64,000 nt of DNA from Vibrio toranzoniae. GTDB lineage: Bacteria > Pseudomonadota > Gammaproteobacteria > Enterobacterales > Vibrionaceae. The DNA is taken from NCBI RefSeq assembly GCF_024347655.1, contig NZ_AP025514.1:1736001-1800000 (forward strand), written 5' to 3'. How positions within the stretch are numbered: position 1 is the stretch's first letter; each line of letters starts with the position of its first letter. The notes beneath the pieces were generated by a model that saw nothing but the letters and a program-made list of their open reading frames with translations, was not told the DNA's origin and did no database searches. The position numbers were made by a program, and so were the translations under genes. Positions 27,676 to 36,730 of the stretch are shown here, one piece after another.

Positions 27676-29409
27676 ATGTTTGTTCACCCTGAGAGAAAAC
27701 ATCATTCAATCCTCACTGAAAGAGCATCGTTTAATGACAAATTCATTCTGTTTTCTTTGATACTCCTAGCAATAATTTTTCGCCTACACAACGTATTAAA
27801 CTATGAGATTAACTGGGATGAATTCTACTACTTATCGTTTGTTCACCAGTTTTTATCCGGCGAAACTATAAGCAGCTTTCAGACGTTACATGTGCACTTT
27901 TTTAGTTGGTTAAGGTGGGTGTCTGAAAATGAAGTAAAACAAATCATAGCTGCTCGTAGTGTGATGCTGTGTCTTCAAGTAGCAACCGGTTTTTTTCTAT
28001 TTAGAATTTGTCGAAACTATTTTACCTACTCTGCATCTTTATTTGCTGTATTAACTTACTTTTCCTTTTCATTTGTCATTCGAATGGGGGCCAGTTTTCG
28101 GGCGGATCCTATTGCTACGTTTTGTTTGATGGCTAGTTTAGATTATGTTTTAAGAGTGGAATATTCTCTGAGGCAGTCTTTGGTCGCTTCGGTGCTTACA
28201 GCAGTAGCATTCTTAGTTACATTAAAGTCGGTGTTCTACCTGCCTACTTTAGCCCTAATTGCTTTACTTTCAATTCTCCGCTCATCAGATAGACGCCGGA
28301 CTATTGTTCGCTATGTTCGATACCTAATATTCAGCGCTCTTGCGTTCAGTATGCTCTACCTCTGGCACTCCAACAGTATTGCTAACACCACTAACCATGA
28401 CATTGTTGCGATGATTGATGGTGCTGATAAAACATTAAATCATAAAATATTTTTTCCTAGGCTTAGTTATTTTATATATACATTGGGCACAGACATGGGA
28501 TTCTGGTTTACCTTATCTTGTGGCGTTTTCTATTATCTGAAATCCATCAATAAGAAAACCAATATTGATACAAAGATAGAAAAACTTAAACTCATAACCC
28601 TAATTATCCCATTGACTTCATTACTTATTTACCGAAATGCATTTCCATATTTTTACTCATTCATGCTAGCCCCAGCCTGTGTTTTCTGTGGTGTTGCTTG
28701 GGATAAATGGAGTCAGAAAAAAATTAGAACAACATACATTAGTATCGGTCGCGGCATTCTTCTTTTATTTATAACTAATATTGTTATTCAAAATATTTAC
28801 CAGCCATACGTTAGAAATTTAGATTATCAATATAATTTATTAGAAGTTGTACACAAAACATTCCCAAAACCTGTCGCTTATATAGATAGATGCTCCATGG
28901 TTTCATCATACCCACAAAAGGGATTTTTTATGAGTTCGTGGGGAATGGAAAAGTATTGGTTGGCAGAACAACCTATACTTGAACTTGCTATTGAAAATCA
29001 CGAGCCTATATTTTTGATTATAAATTCTGAATACCTAGAATTTGTTCGTGAAGATAACTCCCTAGCAGAGTATTCCCCTCTGCTAGGGAGAGACATACTT
29101 GCCATAGAAAACAATTACATACCGCATTGGAACGAAATTTATGTCGCAGGTAAAGTTTTAGTCCTAAATCAAGAGAATACGAGTTTGACGTTCAAGTTAA
29201 ATATACCTGGTGATTACACGTTAGAGTCAAGTTCGAAGGTCATGATTAATAGCGAAACCGTTAGCCCCCAAGAAACAATTGCTTTATCAAAAGGAGAACA
29301 CACACTCCAAGTTTCAGAGGAACCCGGAGTATATACCCTCCGTTGGGGCAAAAACTTGTATAGACCTGTGGAATTCGAGCGAAATTTGCGAATATTCAAC
29401 GGATTTTAA
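27676..29409 (+). CDS. GT39-type membrane glycosyltransferase (ArnT/PMT superfamily)
   Basis: A 577-residue protein with about ten membrane helices. The first periplasmic loop has the family-type acidic motif in LNYEINWDEFYYLSF near residue 53, where ArnT-like enzymes bind the polyprenyl-phosphate sugar donor. The C-terminal 150 residues are soluble and beta-rich. It probably transfers a sugar from an undecaprenyl carrier to a lipid or glycan in the periplasm; the acceptor is unknown. The GT2 gene starts 26 bases downstream, consistent with an operon whose next enzyme would load the sugar onto the carrier. Confidence 0.85.
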   Translation: MFVHPERKHHSILTERASFNDKFILFSLILLAIIFRLHNVLNYEINWDEFYYLSFVHQFLSGETISSFQTLHVHFFSWLRWVSENEVKQIIAARSVMLCLQVATGFFLFRICRNYFTYSASLFAVLTYFSFSFVIRMGASFRADPIATFCLMASLDYVLRVEYSLRQSLVASVLTAVAFLVTLKSVFYLPTLALIALLSILRSSDRRRTIVRYVRYLIFSALAFSMLYLWHSNSIANTTNHDIVAMIDGADKTLNHKIFFPRLSYFIYTLGTDMGFWFTLSCGVFYYLKSINKKTNIDTKIEKLKLITLIIPLTSLLIYRNAFPYFYSFMLAPACVFCGVAWDKWSQKKIRTTYISIGRGILLLFITNIVIQNIYQPYVRNLDYQYNLLEVVHKTFPKPVAYIDRCSMVSSYPQKGFFMSSWGMEKYWLAEQPILELAIENHEPIFLIINSEYLEFVREDNSLAEYSPLLGRDILAIENNYIPHWNEIYVAGKVLVLNQENTSLTFKLNIPGDYTLESSSKVMINSETVSPQETIALSKGEHTLQVSEEPGVYTLRWGKNLYRPVEFERNLRIFNGF

Positions 29410-29435
29410 TACATCAAATCATAAAGGTGGCATGA

Positions 29436-30224
29436 TTGAAACTTATTATTCAAATTCCCTGCTATAACGAAGCTAGTAACCTCAAATCGGTTATCGATGA
29501 TTTACCGTCTAAAATTTCGGGTATTGACAATATAGAGATACTTGTCATAGATGACGGTTCTACAGATGGGACAGTAACTTTAGCAAAAAAGTTAGGTGTC
29601 CAGCATATAGTAAGTAGCAACAAGAATAAGGGGTTAGCCTACACTTTTCACCTTGGTTTAGAAGCATGTATCAAACATAAGGCCGACATCATTGTTAATA
29701 CTGATGGAGACAACCAATATAACGGTTTGGACATTCCTAAATTAGTCGAGCCAATACTAGCTAATAGAGCTGATATCGTTGTCGGAGACAGAGGGGGATA
29801 TGACAATAAACATTTCTCCTTTTCCAAGCGGACTCTTCAAGTCTTTGGTAGCTACATTATTTCAAAAGCAACAGGCTTGGATGTAAAAGATTCGGTTAGC
29901 GGCTTTCGTGCCATATCAAGACCGGCAGCGCAGCAAATAAACATAGTGTCAGAGTTCAGTTACACTATAGAAATGCTCATACAAGCTAGTGCAAAAAAGC
30001 TCAATGTAATATCTATTCCAATCCGAACTAACAAAAAAACACGAGAATCTAGACTCTTTTCGAGCATTCCCAACTTTTTTAAGAATGTCTATTTCTACCT
30101 TGATTCGCATATATACAATGTACAAACCATTACGCGTTTTTTTTATTGTCGGTTGCATCATGACCGTGACAGGCTTAATGCCAATTGTTCGTTTCCTATA
30201 CTTCTTTATGATTGGAGCAGGTGA
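29436..30224 (+). CDS. GT2 polyprenyl-phosphate sugar transferase, catalytic part; gene frameshifted
   Basis: The first 215 residues form a GT-A catalytic domain of the dolichol-phosphate-mannose-synthase type: IIQIPCYNEASNL near 4-16, VIDDGSTDGT near 37-46, NTDGDNQYNG near 87-96 and DSVSGFRAISRPA near 151-163. It would load a sugar from its nucleotide form onto undecaprenyl phosphate for the GT39 enzyme upstream. After SIPNFF the frame runs into 46 residues of unrelated sequence and stops. The expected membrane-spanning C terminus is read in the next frame from about 30085. Removing one T from the T6 run at 30075-30080 restores SIPNFLRMSISTLIRIYTMY. This may be a mutation, a sequencing error or a recoding site. 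Confidence 0.88.
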   Translation: MKLIIQIPCYNEASNLKSVIDDLPSKISGIDNIEILVIDDGSTDGTVTLAKKLGVQHIVSSNKNKGLAYTFHLGLEACIKHKADIIVNTDGDNQYNGLDIPKLVEPILANRADIVVGDRGGYDNKHFSFSKRTLQVFGSYIISKATGLDVKDSVSGFRAISRPAAQQINIVSEFSYTIEMLIQASAKKLNVISIPIRTNKKTRESRLFSSIPNFFKNVYFYLDSHIYNVQTITRFFYCRLHHDRDRLNANCSFPILLYDWSR

Positions 30225-30405
30225 TGGACACATCCAATCACTACTACTTGGCAGTACATTATTAATCCTCGGCTTTCTCACCTTGATTGTTGGGTTTGTT
30301 GCAGATCTAGTAAGCTTTAATCGAAAGTTAATGGAAAAGTTGCTTTATCGAATTGAAAAAATTGAGGAGAGGTTAGCAAATGATAAATCAAAAATACCAA
30401 AATAA
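30085..30405 (+). CDS. Membrane C-terminal part of the frameshifted GT2 transferase
   Basis: A 106-residue frame that continues the GT2 gene one base out of register. STLIRIYTMYKPLRVF is the standard linker after the GT2 catalytic domain. Two membrane helices follow (about residues 17-38 and 53-77) and then a basic coiled tail (FNRKLMEKLLYRIEKIEERL). Bacterial GT2 enzymes of this group normally carry these helices on the same chain. The ATG at 30085 has no ribosome site, which argues against this being an independent gene. Confidence 0.75.
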   Translation: MSISTLIRIYTMYKPLRVFFIVGCIMTVTGLMPIVRFLYFFMIGAGDGHIQSLLLGSTLLILGFLTLIVGFVADLVSFNRKLMEKLLYRIEKIEERLANDKSKIPK

Positions 30406-30426
30406 TTTAGTCGGAATAATCTTTAC

Positions 30427-31389
30427 GTGATAAATATACGAGAACAGGCTAAGAGATTAGGCTGGCTTCTGTCAACCTTACTCATTATCTGGTTCGTTTA
30501 TCAATCCTTTACCAAGCTATCAATCTGGCACTCCGTATATTGGAATTATGACTTACTACTTGTGCTAATAGGAAGTATTCTTCTTTATTGTTTAACTACA
30601 ATGAATGGCGGATTGGTTAGTTACTACCTACTAAGATCGATAGGAGAACCTAAGGGCAGTGCCACTCAGGTTATTTCAATATACCTAATTGCCCAACTAG
30701 CAAAATACTTACCTGGCAACGTAGCCCACCATATAGGACGACTAGTACTATCAGAAAAGTTACATTTGAAACGTAGCAGAGTACTCCTGAGTATGCTTAT
30801 CGAAACTATTTGGGTTATTGGAGTCGTTGTTTGTTTGGCTATTTATTACGCAACCCACAATAAGAACGACTTCATAGAAGTATCATCGACACAAGCAACA
30901 GTAATAGTACTCGTGTTAACTGGAGTTTCCATTTTTTTGGGTCCAGTCATTTTCAGACACTGGTTTAATCGAATTGGTTCTTGGTTTTTACTTAGGCAAG
31001 AGGTAGTGCCAAGAGAAAACCTCACACTCCCTACACTACCGGTTGTCACAGCAAGTTTGGTTACTTACTTTTTTAATCATTTGATATTGGGTGCAATAAT
31101 ATATTTACTCGGTGCAATACTATTCGATCTTTGGGCTTCCGATATCTTAACGCTAGGCAGTATTTTTGCAGTCGCTTGGATTGTAGGCTTTTTTACCCCT
31201 GGTTCTCCCGCTGGTATAGGTGTGCGGGAGTTCGTTCTGATTAGCTTACTTCACCCCATTTACGGTCCTGAAGCTTCCTTAGCTATAACAATGGTTTTGC
31301 GTCTAACAACTATCTCCGGCGATACTGCCACTTGGCTCATTGGTTACTTTATGTGGTCGCGGTCTGATACAAAGACGACATATGACTAA
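30427..31389 (+). CDS. LPG-synthase-TM / UPF0104 family membrane protein
   Basis: A 320-residue protein with about eight membrane helices and the family motifs AQLAKYLPGNVAHHIGRLVL near residues 87-106 and FTPGSPAGIGVREFVLISL near 256-274. This fold is the flippase-like part of lysylphosphatidylglycerol synthase. Stand-alone members are found in glycolipid gene clusters and may move polyprenyl- or lipid-linked sugars. The start is GTG at 30427, 22 bases after the GT2 reading frame ends, so it closes the GT39-GT2 operon. Confidence 0.85.
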   Translation: MINIREQAKRLGWLLSTLLIIWFVYQSFTKLSIWHSVYWNYDLLLVLIGSILLYCLTTMNGGLVSYYLLRSIGEPKGSATQVISIYLIAQLAKYLPGNVAHHIGRLVLSEKLHLKRSRVLLSMLIETIWVIGVVVCLAIYYATHNKNDFIEVSSTQATVIVLVLTGVSIFLGPVIFRHWFNRIGSWFLLRQEVVPRENLTLPTLPVVTASLVTYFFNHLILGAIIYLLGAILFDLWASDILTLGSIFAVAWIVGFFTPGSPAGIGVREFVLISLLHPIYGPEASLAITMVLRLTTISGDTATWLIGYFMWSRSDTKTTYD

Positions 31390-31631
31390 TCTATATAGAA
31401 TACAGTAAACCTCCTAGCTCGCATATCCAATTCCTTATAGCTCTGATTCCACCTACGTCAATAGAACAAGATCTACCCACTAAGTAACTGGCTCAATTAC
31501 ATTGCTATACATATCCATACATACCCCAAAGACACTTTTCATTATCATCATCTCCCTTGTTGTTTATGAGAAGAAAAGAAGTCGTTTGCAGCACTGATGT
31601 GTTTGTGTTGTGCTTCTTTGTTGAGGTGATT

Positions 31632-32564
31632 ATGAATGTAGTTCGCATGGGAATTGACGCTAATGTCCATAAGAATAAGGGAAAGTACAAAGCGATAATT
31701 AAGTTCGCTGCTCGTGCACTGTTTTATTATTCAGATACTAAAAAAATGAATGAGAATTTCAGCTCTGTCGAAAGAAAACTCTTATTCAAAAGGCAGCCAA
31801 ATTTCCTCTCTAAGTTTGTAACCCCTTACTTGTGTACTGACTTCAGTAAAAAAGAGAAAATCGAAATACTATCAAAGCATTATGATTGGTTCGAAGACAA
31901 GTTCACAACAGAAGCTCGCCATAAAATATATAACGAAAGGCTTAACCTTTTAGAGCTAGAAATCGGCGACCAAATCTACTTTCTTAACCTTAGTTTTGAA
32001 AGAAATTCGAGAAAAGAAGGTGAGCTCACTCTATCCCTTACTGATTCCATCTTGAACAAAATGTACACCATATCATTCTCTGTTTTTAACAATGACATCT
32101 ACATTGGTGGCGTTCAAGGCGGAGCAAATGACAACGGTTTTAGCCGCGCATTCACAAAGGAATTTTATGGTTTAAGACCCAAGTCCTTCATGGTCGAAAC
32201 CCTTCGATTAATGGCGACCAGTTTAGGCATTAATCACATCTATGCGGTCAACGAAACAGGACACGTTTCGAATTCATTACGCTATGGGAAGAAAGGAAAA
32301 GAGATAAGTCTTAAATACAACTGCTTATGGGAAGAGCACGACGGGCAACAACACGACAAATGTTTTTATGTTCTGCCTATCCAGTCAACGAGAAAAGACC
32401 TAGAGGCACTGAAACGTCAGAAACGAAAACTATATCGCGAGCGCTATGCATGGTTAGATCTGTATGAACAAGACCTTCATAACGTAATTAGTCAGCACAC
32501 TAACGGTGCTGACATGCAACCAATTCAATTAGCAAAAGCTAGCGGATTTAATGCTGTTAAATAA
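31632..32564 (+). CDS. VirK/YbjX (DUF535) family protein
   Basis: A 310-residue soluble protein of the VirK/YbjX family. It is recognised by YIGGVQGGANDNGFSRAFTK near residues 156-175, then EFYGLRPKSFMVETLRLM. The family is linked in enterobacteria to virulence protein export and resistance to cationic peptides, but the biochemistry is not settled. The ATG at 31632 has GAGGTGATT directly upstream; the longer reading from 31557 lacks a site. It stands alone, ending at a shared terminator. Confidence 0.88.
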   Translation: MNVVRMGIDANVHKNKGKYKAIIKFAARALFYYSDTKKMNENFSSVERKLLFKRQPNFLSKFVTPYLCTDFSKKEKIEILSKHYDWFEDKFTTEARHKIYNERLNLLELEIGDQIYFLNLSFERNSRKEGELTLSLTDSILNKMYTISFSVFNNDIYIGGVQGGANDNGFSRAFTKEFYGLRPKSFMVETLRLMATSLGINHIYAVNETGHVSNSLRYGKKGKEISLKYNCLWEEHDGQQHDKCFYVLPIQSTRKDLEALKRQKRKLYRERYAWLDLYEQDLHNVISQHTNGADMQPIQLAKASGFNAVK

Positions 32565-32570
32565 AACACT

Positions 32571-32592
32571 AGACCTCGCAATTACGGGGTCT
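32571..32592. terminator. Terminator between the VirK-like and Crp-family genes
   Basis: AGACCTCG pairs with CGGGGTCT (one G-T pair) across CAATTA, between two convergent genes. Confidence 0.65.
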
Positions 32593-32597
32593 TTGAT

Positions 32598-33278
32598 TCA
32601 CTCATACAAATCAATAAAGACTTGAAGTGCTTGTAGGTCAACAATCTCCAACCCTTGTTTCCCTTTATTGATGAAGCCTTTATCGAGTAAGTCTTTGACT
32701 GCTCTACGGTATACTCGGCTCGATGTGCCAAAGCGTTCCGCTTCTTGATTCACTCTATCGAAGCCGCCTAACACGGTATTGGTCTGGCTTTGCACCAACA
32801 AATCGTAGGCAATGTTGTAGGTAATCGAGTGTAAAAGACGGTTGGTGTAAATCCCCATAGAGTCTTGATAATCTTCGGCCAGTGCTGAGGCGAAAAAGAA
32901 CATCATCTCCGGATTTTCATGGAGCGCTTCTGATAGTTTCTGGATACAAATAACATCAACCTGCATGTGTTCATCTGCCAGTACATTCCATTGGCAAGGC
33001 GTTTGAGTGAAGAACTCCATCTCGCCAAAGATATGATAATCGCAATTCACTTCCCCCAGCTGAAAGCGTCGCCCATTAGCCGCAGAGATACTCATAGAAA
33101 CTCGCCCTGCTGGTACAACATAGAGATACTGAAGCTGCTTTCCTTGACGCAAAATTTCGTCATTCTTATCAAAGTAACGCGAACTCACTTGGTGTTGGTA
33201 GATGAGAGCTTTAAATTCAGAGCTTTTCTGTTCTAGGTAGTTTTTAAAACGTCCGCTTGAGTATGGTTCGATCTTCAT
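32598..33278 (-). CDS. Crp/Fnr-family transcriptional regulator
   Basis: A 226-residue regulator. The N-terminal cyclic-nucleotide-binding-type barrel spans about residues 30-140 (ILRQGKQLQYLYVVPAGRVS near 43-62, then the turn GEMEFFTQTPCQW). A C-terminal winged HTH carries ERFGTSSRVYRRAVKDLLDKG near residues 181-201. There is no Cys cluster of the Fnr type, and cAMP contact residues are not obvious, so the ligand is unknown. It lies downstream of the nucleoside phosphorylase and PnuC genes on the same strand, separated by a terminator and a hexamer repeat. Confidence 0.9.
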   Translation of the reverse strand: MKIEPYSSGRFKNYLEQKSSEFKALIYQHQVSSRYFDKNDEILRQGKQLQYLYVVPAGRVSMSISAANGRRFQLGEVNCDYHIFGEMEFFTQTPCQWNVLADEHMQVDVICIQKLSEALHENPEMMFFFASALAEDYQDSMGIYTNRLLHSITYNIAYDLLVQSQTNTVLGGFDRVNQEAERFGTSSRVYRRAVKDLLDKGFINKGKQGLEIVDLQALQVFIDLYE

Positions 33279-33306
33279 ACTAACTGTCTCTCATTGCATG
33301 AATTGC

Positions 33307-33342
33307 TGTTGATGTTGATGTTGATGTTGATGTTGATGTTGA
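33307..33342. repeat. Six tandem copies of a hexamer (TGTTGA)
   Basis: TGTTGA occurs six times in a row with a seventh partly matching unit (TGTTAT). It lies in the 5' region of the Crp-family gene, 29 bases before its start codon on the minus strand. Changes in copy number would alter the leader or the promoter spacing by whole helical half-turns. Confidence 0.95.
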
Positions 33343-33381
33343 TGTTATTGTAGCCGCTTAAACCAATGGAGAGAACAATAA

Positions 33382-33407
33382 AAAAGCGACGGTCTCCCAT
33401 CGCTTTT
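33382..33407 (-). terminator. Terminator after the nucleoside phosphorylase gene
   Basis: AAAAGCGA-C-GG pairs with CC-A-TCGCTTTT around TCTC. On the minus strand it is followed by TTATTGTTC and closes the pnuC-phosphorylase transcript. Confidence 0.75.
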
Positions 33408-33428
33408 ACCTTCAGTTTATTGCAGCTC

Positions 33429-34157
33429 TTACTGAACGATTAACGCTTCCAACGCCGCTAATGACGCGAGTCGTTCACCTTCCATCATCACTTTTGCTTC
33501 ATCGACATACTGCCCAACGCCGTCTTTTACATCTTGTTCGTACAAAACAACATTGTTCAGGATGGAAGCGACATTAACCCCTCTCAAGCGCCCAACAGTA
33601 AACAGTGCCGATGTTTCCATGTCTGCCCCCAAAATGCCTTTACCATTCCAATACTGACAAAGTGCTTGTTCGTCATCCGTATAAAAGCTGTCGTGTGAGC
33701 GAACCGTTCCTAAATAGTAAGGTGTTGATTGTTGTTGTAAGAACCCATCAAGCTCTTTCAGCAGAGAGAAGCTCGCATAAGCCGGATACGACGGTTTAAC
33801 GTAAGCCGCAGAGCCACCCTCATCGCGAACCGCACCCTCTGCGACAATCAATTCACCAAGTCCTATGTGAGATTGCATCGCACCCGCAGAGCCGACTCGG
33901 ACGATATGGGTTACACCACAAAAATTAAGCTCTTCGACTGCAATAATCATCGAAGGTGAACCAATGCCCGTACTGCAAACCGATATCGCTTTACCTTGAT
34001 AGGTACCCGTGAAAATTCGATATTCACGGTTTTCAGATACCAACTCAGCATGCTCAAGTAAATTCGCAATGCGATTCGCTCTATCTGGCTCGCCACAAAC
34101 AATGACTAACGGAGCAATTTGCGTTTCATCAATACCAATATGAGGTTGCTTTGCCAT
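33429..34157 (-). CDS. Nucleoside phosphorylase (uridine phosphorylase / PNP-I family)
   Basis: A 242-residue enzyme of the NP-I family, which splits nucleosides with phosphate to a base and a pentose-1-phosphate. Visible elements are VIVCGEPDRANRIA near 18-31 (phosphate-binding), STGIGSPSMIIAVEEL near 62-77, VRVGSAGAMQ near 86-95 and the purine/pyrimidine pocket region GADMETSALFTVGR near 176-189. Whether it prefers uridine, purine or another nucleoside cannot be told. The PnuC-like gene is 8 bases upstream, which suggests the transporter delivers its substrate. Confidence 0.9.
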   Translation of the reverse strand: MAKQPHIGIDETQIAPLVIVCGEPDRANRIANLLEHAELVSENREYRIFTGTYQGKAISVCSTGIGSPSMIIAVEELNFCGVTHIVRVGSAGAMQSHIGLGELIVAEGAVRDEGGSAAYVKPSYPAYASFSLLKELDGFLQQQSTPYYLGTVRSHDSFYTDDEQALCQYWNGKGILGADMETSALFTVGRLRGVNVASILNNVVLYEQDVKDGVGQYVDEAKVMMEGERLASLAALEALIVQ

Positions 34158-34165
34158 TTTAACTC

Positions 34166-34900
34166 CTAAGAAGCCGTTGCTTGAGTCAGTGATTTATCAC
34201 TGTTGCGTTTAGCTGTACGAGCCCACTCACGAGTACCGTTCGCCGCAATAAACATCAAAATAGCGTATTGAACAGACATTGCGTAAACGCCCTGCGTCGC
34301 ATAAATACCAACACTGATAATGTTAATTACAATCCAAAGTATCCAGTTTTCAACATACTTACGTGTCATAAGAACTTGAGCAACAATCGATAAAATGGTC
34401 ATGGTCGCATCCCAGAATGGGAACGCATCCGGTTCAAGCACTGGCTCCGCTAAATCCGCACCAAATAGGTTCAGGCTATCAACCGCGATGTTTGCTAGCG
34501 CAAAGAAGAATGGGTCGATGTACATAGTTAGCAAAGCAATCGAAATCGCACACGCTGCAGCCGTTGCTACGAGCTTATTTTGGCTCAACCAACGAACTTC
34601 TAGTGTTTCACCTTGCTCATTAGGTCGTGTCCATGCGTACCAACCGTAAATGTTGGCACAGAAGAAAAAGAGTTGAAGAAGTAAAAGTCCGTATAACTGA
34701 ATTTGGAAAAAGATAACCGCAAATAAGGTGACATTCAGTAATCCGAACAAGTAGTTAATGGTTTTCTCTTGGCTTGCAAACCAAATACACAACAGGCCAA
34801 ATACAGTACCGAAGGCTTCGATCCAGCTCATTGCATAGCCATCACCTATTGGGATATTGACTAGAGTATTGTTGATATCAAGTAGGGCGAATAGGTCCAT
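34166..34900 (-). CDS. pnuC: PnuC-family nucleoside / nicotinamide riboside transporter
   Basis: A 244-residue inner-membrane protein with about seven helices. PnuC-family signatures are WIEAFGTVFGLLCIWFASQE near 26-45, LFFFCANIYGWYAWTRP near 78-94 and the late WILWIVINIISVGIYATQG. PnuC carriers import nicotinamide riboside by facilitated diffusion with trapping by phosphorylation; relatives move thiamine or deoxynucleosides. Pairing with a phosphorylase rather than an NR kinase suggests a nucleoside substrate cleaved after entry. The ATG at 34900 follows AAGGAC; the reading from 34936 has no site. Confidence 0.85.
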   Translation of the reverse strand: MDLFALLDINNTLVNIPIGDGYAMSWIEAFGTVFGLLCIWFASQEKTINYLFGLLNVTLFAVIFFQIQLYGLLLLQLFFFCANIYGWYAWTRPNEQGETLEVRWLSQNKLVATAAACAISIALLTMYIDPFFFALANIAVDSLNLFGADLAEPVLEPDAFPFWDATMTILSIVAQVLMTRKYVENWILWIVINIISVGIYATQGVYAMSVQYAILMFIAANGTREWARTAKRNSDKSLTQATAS

Positions 34901-35179
34901 AGGGATGTCCTTTATTATTTGTTTTTTTAGTAGCACCTATCTTATTGCGCCGATAGAAACAAAAAGGAGGACATTTGTCTCCCTAAGATTGCATGCGATC
35001 ATAAATCAGAATAATAAACAAAGAAAAACAAATCTCTCATCATCAAGATCGCTCCCTTTTAGCTGTCTATTTGCGTAGCTATTCGTTTAAACAAGCATCT
35101 TCGAAAAGCAACCCTAATTACCTACTCTAGGCTTGAAGAATGTATAACCAAAACCAGCTAACCACTTGCTCAATTAAGT

Positions 35180-36730
35180 TTAAAATCGAGCCACTCCTTT
35201 TCTTAACTCATTCAAACTGAACACACTTTGCTCATATTGCTTTTTACTGTCTTCCATTAGAGTGTGCGAAGCTTCTGCTTTACTGTGAATAGAAAGAATA
35301 TTCTGGTTAATCTCTTCTGATACATTGACTTGCTCTTCAATAGCTACGGCTATCTGATTATTCCTATCAACCACTCCCTGTACTTTTTCACTCAATGAAG
35401 TGAGACTTTCTAGGGTTGATTGAATCGTACTCTGAGTCCGCTTCGCTTTTTCAGTACCATTGTTAACGGCAATGACTGACTGGCCACTTCCTGCGCATAA
35501 CTTTTCAATAACAGCTTGGATCTCTGTTGTTGCTTCTTGCGTTTTTTGAGCAAGCACTCTTACCTCATCCGCCACTACCGAGAACCCTCTTCCTGAATCG
35601 CCCGCACGTGCGGCTTCTATCGCGGCATTAAGTGCTAACAGATTGGTTTGGTTTGCAATCGCGTTGATCATCTCTATAACGGAACTAATTTGCTGCGTCT
35701 CCCTTTCTACAGAAAGAGATATTGTCGATATGTTATCCAATTCATTAGTGAGGTCGACAAAATTTTCTTCGACTTGGTTTAACTCTTTCTGACAAGATAA
35801 AAGCTCTTGCTGCGTACTAAAAGTAGAATCCAACGTACCTTGCGCATTTTGAGAGATTTCACTTGACGCCGCCTGCATTTCGTTGATAGCAGTAGCTGCC
35901 ATATCAATTTCTGTCTTTTGGTTTTCCAGATTTTCAGACACAGTAGCGTTCGATTCTGCCGTTTTATTCGCTTGCTTGAGGGTCATTTCGCATGAGTCAC
36001 TCACCGAAATCCGTATTCTACCCAGTAATGCTTTTGTATATTGCTTCCGCGCTTTCATTCCCAAAGCAATTTCAGATAGATCATCCACCTTACCAAAATA
36101 AATATGTTCCATCAGAGGGTTGTTAAATTCCTCTTTTGCTATTTTACAAATACTTTCTAAACGGCGCGTCAAAATATAAATTGAGATTGCCCCCGCCAAA
36201 AATAATATAAAGAAACTTTGCAGTACCGTTATGGCTTGATTAAGGTGAAGCGCATAAACACCTCCCATTAACAATATCGAAATGAAAGTTTGACGCTGCC
36301 AAAGCCTTGTTTTAGGTAATATAAGCTTAAGCGGTGTTTTTCCCTTATTCAAAGTACTATATGCTTTATCTGCTCGTGCAACATATTCTCTTTTTGGTTT
36401 AAACCGAACAGACTGATACTCAACAATCTCATTGTCTTCTTTTAAAGGAGAAGCAAAAGCATCAACCCAATAATAACCGCCGCCTTTTCGTTGGTTTTTT
36501 ACCATACCCATCCAGTTATTGCCTGACTGAATGTGCCCCCACAAGTCCTTAAATGCGGCTTTAGGCATATCACTATGACGAACCACATTGTGATACTCAC
36601 CTATTAGCTCTCCTTCTTTATAGCCTGCGACTTCATTAAAATGGGGGCTTGCATACTTGATTTTGCTAGAAGGGTCCGTCACTGAAATCAAATTATACGA
36701 ATCGGGGTAATCATACTCTTGCTCTGCCAT
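35180..36730 (-). CDS. PAS-domain chemoreceptor, Aer-like
   Basis: A 516-residue receptor without a periplasmic domain. The N-terminal PAS domain ([20 protein letters not shown] near 13-32, then [19 protein letters not shown]) resembles the FAD-binding PAS of Aer. A short hydrophobic hairpin near residues 145-185 anchors it, and the signalling domain has [19 protein letters not shown] (followed by [17 protein letters not shown]). Such receptors guide cells by redox or energy state. The ATG at 36730 follows AGGGA; the reading from 36790 would add 20 atypical residues. Confidence 0.9.
   Translation of the reverse strand: MAEQEYDYPDSYNLISVTDPSSKIKYASPHFNEVAGYKEGELIGEYHNVVRHSDMPKAAFKDLWGHIQSGNNWMGMVKNQRKGGGYYWVDAFASPLKEDNEIVEYQSVRFKPKREYVARADKAYSTLNKGKTPLKLILPKTRLWQRQTFISILLMGGVYALHLNQAITVLQSFFILFLAGAISIYILTRRLESICKIAKEEFNNPLMEHIYFGKVDDLSEIALGMKARKQYTKALLGRIRISVSDSCEMTLKQANKTAESNATVSENLENQKTEIDMAATAINEMQAASSEISQNAQGTLDSTFSTQQELLSCQKELNQVEENFVDLTNELDNISTISLSVERETQQISSVIEMINAIANQTNLLALNAAIEAARAGDSGRGFSVVADEVRVLAQKTQEATTEIQAVIEKLCAGSGQSVIAVNNGTEKAKRTQSTIQSTLESLTSLSEKVQGVVDRNNQIAVAIEEQVNVSEEINQNILSIHSKAEASHTLMEDSKKQYEQSVFSLNELRKGVARF

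Noticed and set aside
33301..33350. Hexamer tract as a CRISPR-like or integron repeat
   Set aside because: The units are directly abutting six-base repeats without spacers; this is a simple sequence repeat.
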